64,000 nucleotides of DNA from Gammaproteobacteria bacterium (GTDB taxonomy: Bacteria; Pseudomonadota; Gammaproteobacteria; Xanthomonadales; SZUA-36), in the NCBI GenBank assembly GCA_021772915.1, contig JAJFLB010000009.1:62001-126000 (forward strand), in the 5' to 3' direction. Numbering within the stretch: the first letter of the stretch is position 1; each line of letters opens with the position of its first letter. Made by a program: the position numbers and the translations under genes. The notes under the pieces are model-generated. The model did not search any database. It was not told where the DNA came from and was given only the letters and a program-made list of their open reading frames with translations. Below are positions 18,985 through 27,098 of this stretch, piece by piece.

Positions 18985-20246
18985 CCAGACCGACACTCAA
19001 TCTGACCAGACGTGAATTCACCGGTTTGCTTGGTCTGGGTCTGACCTGGCCATTTGCTGGAGCGCTTGGCACCAGTAGTGCGAGCCGGGACTTTCGTATC
19101 AGGACAATCACCGCCGGGGTGGTATTTCAAAACGGCATCAAACTCTCCCCGGCCGAATCCGCCGTGGCCTTTCTGAGGCAGGCTCGCAAGGCATATGCGG
19201 ACGAGGGGTATGAAGTTCAGACTTTACGTATCGCGACCCAGCCAGTGGCGGAATACCTGCCGGACTGGAAAAAACCTTCGGTACTGCAAGCCCTGCGGAT
19301 GCTCGACAAGTTTGCCGTAGACAACAACGTCATGTGCAGCATTGGTCCGGTTATCACCGATGATCAACATCACCGGGAATTTGCAGCCTGGGCAGCGGAA
19401 CTGGTCCAACAGACCAAAAATATCAGTTTCACGGTGCGTGTCGCCTCACGCGAAAAGGGAGTACACCACCAAAGTCTTCGCGCGGCGGCGGAAACAATCC
19501 GGGCCATTGCGCAGTCCACCCCCGGAGGGGAGGGCAATTTTCGTTTTGCCGCCGTGGCCTTTGTCCCGGAAGGGACGCCATTCTTCCCGGCCGCCTATTT
19601 TTCGTCAGCCAGGGCCTTCAGTATTGGTCTTGAATCCCCGAACCTGTTAACGGCTGCATTTCAGGGTGCAGATGGTTTCCAACAGGCGCAGCGGCAACTC
19701 AAGGCGCGTATGGAAAACGCACTTGGCCCCGTGGCAGCGCGTGGGCAAGAACTCGCAAGGCAACATCGATGGAATTACCTCGGTATTGATGCCTCACCTG
19801 CACCCGGGTTGGACGCCAGCATTGGTCAGGCGATCGAAGCACTGACCGGGGCGCCCTTCGGAGGCCATTCGACGCTTGCTGGTTGTGCAGCAGTTACGGA
19901 TGTACTCAAGAACCTGGACGTACAAACCTGTGGCTACTCCGGTCTGATGTTGCCCGTACTGGAGGACTCCGTCCTGGCGAAGCGGGCCAGCGAGGGCAGG
20001 TATGGGATTTCCGAGTTGTTGTTGTATTCAAGTGTGTGTGGCACCGGTCTGGATGTCGTCCCCCTGCCGGGTGATACGTCGGTTAAAAACCTGAGGGCCA
20101 TGATCGGAGACGTGGCAGCGCTTGCCACCAAGTACCAGAAACCACTTTCGGCCCGGCTCTTTCCCATACCCGGTAAGCGGGCTGGTGAGCGAGTGAGTTT
20201 TGACAACCCCTTTCTGACTGATACCAACGTAATGTCACCTGAATAG
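18981..20246 (+). CDS. DUF711 family protein with Tat-type signal
   Basis: A 421-residue DUF711 (UPF0210) protein. Family hallmarks are FRIRTITAGV near the start, YEVQTLRIATQP, YLGIDASPAPGLDASIG, GGHSTLAGCAAVTDVLKNL, CGYSGLMLPVLEDSVLAKRA and CGTGLDVVPLPGD near the end. Unusually, the N-terminus carries a twin-arginine leader (LTRREFTGLLGLGLTWPFAG) predicting export as a folded protein. The family is structurally related to glycyl-radical/PFL-like folds but lacks a defined reaction. The ATGA overlap with the thioesterase gene implies co-translation. An M20 hydrolase follows 85 bases later. Confidence 0.88.
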   Translation: MTRPTLNLTRREFTGLLGLGLTWPFAGALGTSSASRDFRIRTITAGVVFQNGIKLSPAESAVAFLRQARKAYADEGYEVQTLRIATQPVAEYLPDWKKPSVLQALRMLDKFAVDNNVMCSIGPVITDDQHHREFAAWAAELVQQTKNISFTVRVASREKGVHHQSLRAAAETIRAIAQSTPGGEGNFRFAAVAFVPEGTPFFPAAYFSSARAFSIGLESPNLLTAAFQGADGFQQAQRQLKARMENALGPVAARGQELARQHRWNYLGIDASPAPGLDASIGQAIEALTGAPFGGHSTLAGCAAVTDVLKNLDVQTCGYSGLMLPVLEDSVLAKRASEGRYGISELLLYSSVCGTGLDVVPLPGDTSVKNLRAMIGDVAALATKYQKPLSARLFPIPGKRAGERVSFDNPFLTDTNVMSPE

Positions 20247-20331
20247 CACACTACAAAGCCCAGATTGAACTTTCTATGCGTTTACAGCTCTGCTAGCCTA
20301 CGCACTCCTAGAAACATACAAGGGTAGGTTT

Positions 20332-21657
20332 ATGCGCTATTTACCAGGAAAATTACTCGCTGCAATCGGTTTTGTCGGCGTATTACATGTGCAGCCGATC
20401 GCTGCGGATGAACTATCTACAGTGGTTGAAAAAGACTACCAACAACATCTTGGAGCATTGTTCGAATATTTTCACCGTAATCCGGAATTGTCAGCCCTGG
20501 AGACGGAGACTGCGGCGCGTCTGGCCAAAGAACTGCGTGCAGCGGGGTTCGAGGTCACCGAAGGTGTCGGTGGCACGGGTGTTGTTGCCATTATGGAAAA
20601 CGGCCCTGGCCCCCTGGTCATGATGCGTGCAGATATGGACGGCCTGCCGGTGCAGGAAAAATCCGGTCTGTCGTATGCATCCAAAGCCATGCAGGAAGAC
20701 TGGGACGGCAACCAGGTTTGGGTCATGCACGCCTGTGGACACGACGTACATATCACCAGCCTGGTGGGTACCGCGAGGGCCATGGCGAATTCAAAAGACA
20801 CCTGGTCTGGCACCTTGATGTTGGTCGGCCAACCTGCAGAAGAGCGGGTAGGTGGTGCGAAGATGATGATGGAAGATGGTATCTGGAAGCGCTTTGGCCA
20901 GCCGGATTACGCACTGGCGTTTCATGTCACCTCTGGCGCACCGACCGGCAAGTTAATCGCGGTTGTTGGCTCTCCTTATTCAGGTGCGGACACTGTCGAC
21001 ATTGAAATACAAGGCATTGGCGCCCACGGTGCCAGTCCGCACCGGGGTGTGGACCCGGTGTTACTGGGCTCCCAGATTGTAGTGGCATTGCAGACCGTGA
21101 TCAGCCGCGAGCTGGCGCCACGTGAGCCGGGTGTCATTACGGTGGGTTCTTTTCACGCCGGCACCAAGCACAATATCATTTCAGACCAGGCCCACCTGCA
21201 ACTGACGGTACGCTCCGAAAGCGCTGCAACCCGCAAGTTGCTGCTGGATGGGATCGAGCGTGTGGCCGTAAACCTGGGTAAGGTTGCGGGCCTGCCCGAC
21301 GACATGCTGCCGGAAGTGACGGTGTCACATGAAGGGGTGCCGCCGACACTGAACGATACCGAGCTAACCCAGAGGCTCAGGGGTGTGTGGCGCAAGAAAT
21401 TGGGTGAAGATATATTCCACGAGGTCAAACGTGAAGGTATGGGGGCGGAAGATTTTCCATTCTTCGTCGCTGATCCATATATTCCGAGTACCTATTTTGC
21501 CGTGGGTGGCACGCCGCAGGCTGACTTTGATACAGAAAAAGCCGGTGGCAAGGCTGTTCCTTCCCACCATTCGCCTTTATTCAAGGTCAAGGGCGAAGCG
21601 TCGGTGCGTTTGGGTGTGGAAGCCACTGTCCATGCGTTGCGGGAGCTGTTGCAGTAA
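20332..21657 (+). CDS. Secreted M20-family amidohydrolase
   Basis: A 441-residue metallo-amidohydrolase of the M20D (hippurate hydrolase / IAA-amino-acid hydrolase) group, with a signal peptide (LLAAIGFVGVLHVQPIAA). Metal-binding and catalytic segments are visible: MRADMDGLPVQE, MHACGHDVHI, GQPAEERVGGAKMM, the dimerisation lid GIGAHGASPHRGVDP, and MGAEDFPFF. It probably cleaves an N-acyl amino acid or peptide amide in the periplasm. AGGG lies about ten bases before the ATG start. It follows the DUF711 gene by 85 bases and may belong to the same unit. Confidence 0.92.
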   Translation: MRYLPGKLLAAIGFVGVLHVQPIAADELSTVVEKDYQQHLGALFEYFHRNPELSALETETAARLAKELRAAGFEVTEGVGGTGVVAIMENGPGPLVMMRADMDGLPVQEKSGLSYASKAMQEDWDGNQVWVMHACGHDVHITSLVGTARAMANSKDTWSGTLMLVGQPAEERVGGAKMMMEDGIWKRFGQPDYALAFHVTSGAPTGKLIAVVGSPYSGADTVDIEIQGIGAHGASPHRGVDPVLLGSQIVVALQTVISRELAPREPGVITVGSFHAGTKHNIISDQAHLQLTVRSESAATRKLLLDGIERVAVNLGKVAGLPDDMLPEVTVSHEGVPPTLNDTELTQRLRGVWRKKLGEDIFHEVKREGMGAEDFPFFVADPYIPSTYFAVGGTPQADFDTEKAGGKAVPSHHSPLFKVKGEASVRLGVEATVHALRELLQ

Positions 21658-21730
21658 TGATTTTCATTTACGGTGATGCTATGCTAGACACTGGATGATC
21701 ATGTATTTTAATGATGGCGGGGATAATTTT

Positions 21731-22144
21731 ATGAAAAAGAACGGATTATATGTACTTGGCAGTTTGGTCTTTGTGCTCCTTATCGGGATAACGGGGTCTG
21801 CCCTGGCGCAGGATCGAAGGGCTGAACCAGCACCTGTAACAGTTGCGTACCTGAATACCGAAACCGGTGTGGTAACACGTAACCTGCTCGCTGGATCGAA
21901 ATCCATACCCCTTACCATGGAATTGCTGCAGGGCTTACGTACCGATAGTGGCGATCTGGGGGCGAAAGCGGGAGTGAACGGGGCATCAGTCGTTGATCTC
22001 CATGGTCGTTTTCAACACGTGATGGTTGGCAGTGTCGGAGCGGACGGGAAAGTTACGGTGGGGCATGCCGGAGCTTCGGCAGGTGCTCATGAGCTTGGTG
22101 AATTTCTGCAAGCCGAACAAGAAGCCAGGGTTGGGGATCAATAA
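21731..22144 (+). CDS. Small secreted protein coupled to a metalloprotease
   Basis: A 137-residue protein with a signal peptide (KKNGLYVLGSLVFVLLIGI, ending near ALAQ). The start is taken at the ATG opening that signal; a longer frame from 21695 adds 12 unlikely residues. The mature part has VTVAYLNTETGVVTRN and then VVDLHGRFQHVMVGSVGADG. That second block resembles the short domain that automated pipelines call post-PEP-CTERM-1, though I cannot verify the match. Its stop codon overlaps the start of the metalloprotease by one base (TAATG), so the two are co-translated. It may be a chaperone, inhibitor or surface partner of the protease. Confidence 0.65.
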   Translation: MKKNGLYVLGSLVFVLLIGITGSALAQDRRAEPAPVTVAYLNTETGVVTRNLLAGSKSIPLTMELLQGLRTDSGDLGAKAGVNGASVVDLHGRFQHVMVGSVGADGKVTVGHAGASAGAHELGEFLQAEQEARVGDQ

Positions 22145-23235
22145 TGACTAATATCAATGCGAGGAGTAACAATATAAGTGGTCGCAATGTGACCGCTGGT
22201 CTGTTTCTGGCCACGATTTTGGTGGCCGGAGTGGGTCAGGTCCAGGCTGCAGCGACGATAACCATGGATTATAGTTTGGACGGCGCTACGGAAGGATTTA
22301 AATCTACCGCTACCGCTCACGCCCCTTCAACCGCTGCAGGCAATCCCGGAGCCGATCTGGGGGCACAACGCAGGGCATCAATTGAGGCCGCCGCCGCCGT
22401 ATGGGGCGTTGCACTCAATAGTACTATAACGACTGTCGTGCAAGCCAAAATGGACCCTCAGGGTACTTGCGTGGGGACCTTTACGCTTGGTTCTGCCGGA
22501 AGCAATAATGTTCACTCGAACTTCGCCAATGCTCCAGCAGCCAATATGTGGTTTCCGGGGCCTCTGGCCAACAAAATTGCCCTTTCAGATTTAAACGCTG
22601 GCACACAAGACATCAATGCGACTTTTAACAGTCAGCTTGATAGTCATGCTAGCTGCATAGGTACCTCCCAATGGTTTTACGCGCTGGATAACCGGGTGGC
22701 TCCTGCGAACCACGTATCTTTTTTCAGCACGGCACTCCACGAAATCGGCCACGGCCTGTGCGTTTCTTCGTTTATGAACGGTGCTACCGGGGAGCTCTTT
22801 AACGACGGGGACGGACCTGATACCGGGGCCTTCGGTCAAACTGACTACTACTCCAGGTTCATGGAGCTCCACGGGACTGGTTTGCTCCCCGCGATGGGGA
22901 CGGATGCTGCGCGTCTGGCTGCTTTCACTTCTGATCCCCTGTTGCACTGGACCAGCACTAACGTTGATGCAAATATTGCCGGTGCAAATTTGTCTGGCGG
23001 CATAAATGGCGGTCATGCGATGCTGTATGGTCCCAGTCCCTTCGAAGGTGGTAGTTCACTCAGCCACTGGGACGAAACTTTTCTCCAGAACGTTACGAGC
23101 AAGCATGAGTTTATGGAGCCCAGTGCCGATGCCCTCTCAGGCGACTTGCTCACCCGGTTTATGTGTCAGGATGCCGGCTGGGGAGCAACAAATGCTAACG
23201 TGCCCGTCCAACTCAAGAGCTTTTCTGTCGACTAA
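22144..23235 (+). CDS. Secreted zinc metalloprotease ending in PVQLKSFSVD
   Basis: A 363-residue secreted protein. An extended signal region (residues 15-36, ending VQA) is followed by a zincin-like domain containing STALHEIGHGLCVSSF, with H199, E200 and H203 as zinc ligand, catalytic base and zinc ligand. Six cysteines suggest disulfides. The extreme C-terminus reads VPVQLKSFSVD and matches the terminus of the secreted repeat protein at 30.9 kb (TPVELLEFSVD) at seven of eleven positions. There is no membrane helix or basic tail after the motif. It is coupled to the small secreted protein upstream, and a strong hairpin follows. Protease identity is good; the tail's sorting role is inferred. 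Confidence 0.82.
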   Translation: MTNINARSNNISGRNVTAGLFLATILVAGVGQVQAAATITMDYSLDGATEGFKSTATAHAPSTAAGNPGADLGAQRRASIEAAAAVWGVALNSTITTVVQAKMDPQGTCVGTFTLGSAGSNNVHSNFANAPAANMWFPGPLANKIALSDLNAGTQDINATFNSQLDSHASCIGTSQWFYALDNRVAPANHVSFFSTALHEIGHGLCVSSFMNGATGELFNDGDGPDTGAFGQTDYYSRFMELHGTGLLPAMGTDAARLAAFTSDPLLHWTSTNVDANIAGANLSGGINGGHAMLYGPSPFEGGSSLSHWDETFLQNVTSKHEFMEPSADALSGDLLTRFMCQDAGWGATNANVPVQLKSFSVD

Positions 23236-23243
23236 GATTGACC

Positions 23244-23281
23244 GTCTCCCGCTTGCTCAAAGTGTTGAGTAAGCGGGAGAC
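23244..23281. terminator. Strong hairpin between convergent genes
   Basis: A 17-bp stem with a single mismatch and a 4-base AGTG loop starts 8 bases after the metalloprotease stop codon. The arms are GTCTCCCGCTTGCTCAA and TTGAGTAAGCGGGAGAC. It lies between the plus-strand metalloprotease gene and the end of the minus-strand SDR gene. Only a weak pyrimidine-rich stretch follows on the plus strand, so termination efficiency is uncertain. Confidence 0.75.
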
Positions 23282-23371
23282 ACCCCCTCCTTCTACCCTC
23301 CTTTTTCTCTAGTAACTCAATCGATTGCCCGGACACCCGGGTGTTGGTTGGTGTGCAATCTAGCTTGTGGT

Positions 23372-24121
23372 CTAAATACCAAGCCGCTGAACAAGAATAT
23401 CTGGTAGCACCCGGACAACCCCCATAATGGGTCGCCAATAGGCTGGCAAGTAAACCGTGCCATGATGTCTTGCAAGCTTTCCATCCATGGCGTGGGCAAC
23501 ACGTTCCGGCGTGGACCACAGCAGACCCTTTGAGAGTCCCGCAGTCATCGGTGTATCAACCGGACCCAGGCGCAAGTCGAGCACCCGCACACCAGTTGCT
23601 GCAAGGCGGTGCTGCAGACCACCGAGGTAGCAGGAAAGCCCCGCCTTGGTGGCACCATAGATGTAATTGGATGGTCGGCCACGATCCCCCGCCACGGAAC
23701 TGATAGCCGCCAGGCAACCACTGTGTTGCTGCTCAAATCTGTTTGCCAGCAAGGTGAGGAGTGACAGGGGGCTGATGAGATTGGTCTGGATGAGCGTGCG
23801 TTGTTGTTTCCAGTCAGTTTCACCCTCGCTTTGACTACCCAGCGTGGCGTGGGCCAACAATGCGAGATCAGGCTCACCGAGGCTTTCCCAGCCCTCGGTG
23901 ACGAGTTTTTTGTGTTGTTCTGTGTCACACAAATCCGCCACAGCGACGGAAACCTTTGTCGCTCCACGCAAATCAAGATCGCCGGCCAGGTTTTGTAATG
24001 CATCGTGATCGCGGCCGACCAGGTGCAAAACAGCCCCACGTGAGGCCAGTATGCGGCAATAAGCGGTTGCGATGGCAGAGGTCGCACCAAACACCAAGGC
24101 TGCTTTAATAGGTCTCTTCAT
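23372..24121 (-). CDS. DprE2-like short-chain dehydrogenase
   Basis: A 249-residue SDR with the N-terminal Rossmann motif FGATSAIATAYCRIL, the catalytic serine in AAISSVAGDRGRPSN, and the YxxxK pair in YIYGATKAGLSCYL. These segments are those of DprE2, which with DprE1 converts decaprenylphosphoryl-ribose to decaprenylphosphoryl-arabinose by oxidation then reduction at C2. The ATG at 24121 overlaps the stop of the DprE1-like gene by four bases; the longer frame from 24145 is not needed. It is the last gene of the C25 peptidase operon. Assignment as the C2 keto-reductase rests on motif similarity plus the adjacent DprE1-like partner and nearby UbiA-type enzyme. Confidence 0.85.
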   Translation of the reverse strand: MKRPIKAALVFGATSAIATAYCRILASRGAVLHLVGRDHDALQNLAGDLDLRGATKVSVAVADLCDTEQHKKLVTEGWESLGEPDLALLAHATLGSQSEGETDWKQQRTLIQTNLISPLSLLTLLANRFEQQHSGCLAAISSVAGDRGRPSNYIYGATKAGLSCYLGGLQHRLAATGVRVLDLRLGPVDTPMTAGLSKGLLWSTPERVAHAMDGKLARHHGTVYLPAYWRPIMGVVRVLPDILVQRLGI

Positions 24122-25431
24122 CCTGATTGCTCCATCCGGCGCCAAAAGTCCGAAGCAAAGAGCGGATCATGTTGTTGGGTGAATTGTTCCAGTTTGGGGT
24201 AACCGCTAGTGAACAGTGTTGGCGACATTCTGGCATCCTTGGCAGGGTAGAGTTTGCCACCGCAGTCCGCAACAACACCGTCGAGTGTATCCAGCAGCTT
24301 GTGGGTTTTCGTGCCATGGTTGGCAAGGTCCAGGGCTATGGAAAACCCGGGGACCGGAAATGACATCAGTCCGGGTGAGGATCGGGGTCCAAACCATTTT
24401 CCCACCGCCAGTAACACGCGTTGACCGCTAGTTTCAATGACGCTCAACAGTTCATCCAGAGCAGACTCCGCGACTGCCGTCGGCAATACACTCTGGTGTT
24501 GAAAAAAGCCGGGTTTGCCAAACAGCGCATTCCAATCGGGTAGGCGGTCCAGTGGGTAAAGTACCGCATCCGCCGTTGTCTCCTGGGCACCGGACCTGAT
24601 TCCCCTTCTATACCAGAGATTGCCGGTCTTCATCACCAGTCGGCCCGGTAGGTCAGAGGGAAATCCAGCCATCACTCCAAATCGGATACGTCGTTTGGCT
24701 GGCCATGTCAGATTGCCTTGCCTCTGCGAGTGATTGGCCATGATGTAATGGCCTTTGCGACAACCAGTGGCAGGGTCCAGCCAGACACTATGGTATTCCC
24801 AGGCCTCAAAATGCTCGTCCGCCAGGGAAAAAAGTGTGGACAGTTGATCAAATGGAATTCGCCGGGCTTTCATGGTGAGGGATTGTATGCGTCGCAATTG
24901 CAGTTTGGCACTCAGGATCAATCCAGTTAAACCCAGACCGCCGATTGTGGCAGCAAATAACTCGTTATTGCTCTCGAGGCTGCAGTCGAACACCTCACCG
25001 TTGGACCGGGCTAGTTTCAGGGCAATCAAGTGCGCACCGAAACAGCCTTCCTGCACATGATTCTTGCCATGCACATCATTGGCAATTGCACCACCAATGG
25101 TAACCCACTGGGTGCCGGGGACCACTGGTAGCATCCAGCCAGTGGTGGACAACAGGCGGTTGACATTCAGGATACTGACGCCTGCCTCACATTTCAGAAT
25201 TCCAGTTTCGGGATCAAAAGATAAAAGACGATTCAGAAAGCGGCAATCGATCAGTGCCCCGTCGGTATTGAGTGCGCAGTCACCATAGGACCGACCCAGA
25301 CCACGACCCAGGAAGGATTTGTGTTCTCCGGAGCTGAAAATTTGCTTTAGGTCTCTGACTGATGTGGGCGCAAAAGTATAAGCAGGGGTACCGGTGCTAA
25401 CACCGCCCCAGCCGTACGTACTGCGGTCCAT
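24118..25431 (-). CDS. DprE1-like FAD-dependent oxidase
   Basis: A 437-residue VAO/FAD_binding_4 flavoprotein. The pyrophosphate-binding loop SFLGRGLGRSYGDCALN is nearly that of mycobacterial DprE1. The FAD domain continues with PGTQWVTIGGAIANDVHGKNH, and the C-terminal segment GGKLYPAKDARMSPTLF is also DprE1-like. Where, from memory, DprE1 has the benzothiazinone-targeted cysteine (NICVDF), this protein reads SIALDL, so that residue appears to be Ala. The start is the ATG at 25431, one base overlapping the GT-C stop (TAATG); a longer frame upstream lies inside the GT-C gene. The predicted reaction is oxidation of polyprenyl-phosphoryl-ribose at C2. Confidence 0.88.
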   Translation of the reverse strand: MDRSTYGWGGVSTGTPAYTFAPTSVRDLKQIFSSGEHKSFLGRGLGRSYGDCALNTDGALIDCRFLNRLLSFDPETGILKCEAGVSILNVNRLLSTTGWMLPVVPGTQWVTIGGAIANDVHGKNHVQEGCFGAHLIALKLARSNGEVFDCSLESNNELFAATIGGLGLTGLILSAKLQLRRIQSLTMKARRIPFDQLSTLFSLADEHFEAWEYHSVWLDPATGCRKGHYIMANHSQRQGNLTWPAKRRIRFGVMAGFPSDLPGRLVMKTGNLWYRRGIRSGAQETTADAVLYPLDRLPDWNALFGKPGFFQHQSVLPTAVAESALDELLSVIETSGQRVLLAVGKWFGPRSSPGLMSFPVPGFSIALDLANHGTKTHKLLDTLDGVVADCGGKLYPAKDARMSPTLFTSGYPKLEQFTQQHDPLFASDFWRRMEQSG

Positions 25432-26699
25432 TACAGGGTTTCGCCGGTATCTGGACGAACCCGGAATAACACCAAGGTAACAGCAAGACCAACACCAGCG
25501 ATCCACTCCACAGTACTCTGGGTGCTCAATAGCGTTGGCCAAAAATTGGGTTCGTAAACAGTCGAGACAAGCAACAGTGCAGCACCCGGCAGCCATGCCT
25601 GGCGATAACGGGTGCGGTTGTGAATCAGACTGGCTGCTGCCAGTGCCAGGGTCGGCCAGAGTATGACGGGTGTCGTTGACCCGGACACCAGTAGCGCCAA
25701 AAACGTCGCCGAAGTAAACAGCGGAAAGGCGAGTACCAAAACAATTTGTAATGGGTAAAGAAGACGAGGGGAAATTTCAGGATAACCCAAGCCAGTGGGG
25801 GGCAGTAACCGGTGCAACACAAAACTGTCTGGCCCCAGGCTTGCCCACGCTCGCAATAGCACACTCCAGAAGGTTCGAAACGGCCGCACCAACAGCCTGC
25901 GAAGACTGGTGACGCTATGGGTAAGCCGGTCAGGGTGGGTCATCCCATTCCAGACTGAAATGGTCTTTAGAACTTCTCCTTCGACACGAAGCTTGCCCCC
26001 TTGTTGCCCTTCGGTCTCGCCTGCCGCAATCATCAGGTTAAACATCCATGTGGTGTCTGGCCAGGGAATTTGATAGCGACGGGCATTGCGTACGGACGAG
26101 TAGGCAAAAACAAGCAATGTTGGCGCCAGAACAAAGATCCAATCCCGGATTGGCCCGGGTGTCAGGGCAAAGCCTGCGAAGGGTGCCAGCAGCAGGGCGT
26201 CAAATCGGGTCATAAAGGCCAGGGCAGACACTATACCCAACAATGCTGCCCGCAGGTTTGACGGCAGATCAGGGTAAACCAGGATCAGGCAGGCCAGTGA
26301 CAACCACAGACCCAGCCAGATGTCCGGCCAGACATGCTGGCTGAGGATGAGCCGACCGGGCATGAGCACGAGTAACAACCCGATGACGAGTGCGGCTTGA
26401 GTACCACCAATAAGCTGTGCACTTAGCATACTTGCCAGGGAGGTCAGTGCTGAAGCAGCAGTGGTGGCAGAACGTAGCGTTTGTTCAGGATTAGTACTGT
26501 AACAGTGTGCCTGTTTTGACAACCAGGCCATCAACGGGACCCTGAGAAATTGCCCCGGGGCATAGGGGTCGGTCTGCGCACCGCATTGCACATAGCTACA
26601 CTCATCACCCACTCCCACGACCGGACCCAGGGCGCGCCGGATTGTCAGCCGGACAAAAACCAGAACCAATAAAACCAGGAGATAGGGAAGCCAGGTCAC
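25431..26699 (-). CDS. GT-C-like multi-membrane glycosyltransferase
   Basis: A 422-residue protein with roughly ten hydrophobic helices. An early periplasmic loop carries an acidic pair (GVGDECSYVQCG, about residues 30-41) positioned like the catalytic Asp/Glu of ArnT/PMT-type GT-C transferases. A later loop (residues about 220-290) holds TWMFNLMIAAGETEGQQG. GT-C enzymes take sugars from polyprenyl-phosphate donors. With DprE1/DprE2-like enzymes immediately downstream, a pentofuranosyl-phosphate lipid donor is the natural candidate. It begins 27 bases after the fibronectin-like gene. Sequence similarity to a defined transferase is low; a transporter or polymerase role cannot be excluded. Confidence 0.72.
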   Translation of the reverse strand: MTWLPYLLVLLVLVFVRLTIRRALGPVVGVGDECSYVQCGAQTDPYAPGQFLRVPLMAWLSKQAHCYSTNPEQTLRSATTAASALTSLASMLSAQLIGGTQAALVIGLLLVLMPGRLILSQHVWPDIWLGLWLSLACLILVYPDLPSNLRAALLGIVSALAFMTRFDALLLAPFAGFALTPGPIRDWIFVLAPTLLVFAYSSVRNARRYQIPWPDTTWMFNLMIAAGETEGQQGGKLRVEGEVLKTISVWNGMTHPDRLTHSVTSLRRLLVRPFRTFWSVLLRAWASLGPDSFVLHRLLPPTGLGYPEISPRLLYPLQIVLVLAFPLFTSATFLALLVSGSTTPVILWPTLALAAASLIHNRTRYRQAWLPGAALLLVSTVYEPNFWPTLLSTQSTVEWIAGVGLAVTLVLFRVRPDTGETL

Positions 26700-26726
26700 T
26701 TTTGACTGGCTAGGCCGACGTCAAAA

Positions 26727-27089
26727 TCAAGGCTCCGTAGCCGGAAATTTTGGTTTGGACTGAAAGGTTGGAGTGAATTTCTCACGCTCGCCCGACATGG
26801 AGATACTCTCCACATAGTACCAATAGGCTTTTCCGGTTTCTATGCTGGCATCAACGAATTCATAGCGGTTGGGTGTGTCGGAGTTGCCGGCACCGGCGAT
26901 GGTGCGTGGGCTGATCTTATCAAATGGACCTTCTTCGGCGTCACCACGAAATACATCAAAGCCAAAATTGTTCAGCTCACTGGCGGTGGACCATTTGATG
27001 CGGTTGGACACCTCGTTGTTTTCCGCTGTGCCGCCAGAAGCGGAAGCCAGCAACAGGATTACCAGAGCGGGGATTATCATATTTCGCAT
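26727..27089 (-). CDS. Small secreted fibronectin-III-like protein
   Basis: A 120-residue secreted protein with signal peptide MRNMIIPALVILLLASASGG. It then has a single beta-sandwich segment: NRIKWSTASELNNFGFDVFR, a central RYEFVDASIETGKAYWYYVE strand pair, and a Pro-rich tail. In the widespread C-terminal domains of type IX secretion cargo and similar proteins, the segment WTTASE-NNFGFEV is normally preceded by a strand of the form PVELTSFSA. That first strand is absent here, the mature chain starting ENNEVSN. The same strand appears as the C-terminus of two other secreted proteins in the window. It lies 9 bases downstream of the C25 peptidase gene in the same operon. Confidence 0.75.
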   Translation of the reverse strand: MRNMIIPALVILLLASASGGTAENNEVSNRIKWSTASELNNFGFDVFRGDAEEGPFDKISPRTIAGAGNSDTPNRYEFVDASIETGKAYWYYVESISMSGEREKFTPTFQSKPKFPATEP

Positions 27090-27098
27090 ATTAGCTTC

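Noticed and set aside
25432-25596. N-terminal extension of the DprE1-like protein
   Set aside because: It is cysteine-rich nonsense lying inside the GT-C gene; the ATG at 25431 fits the FAD-domain start.
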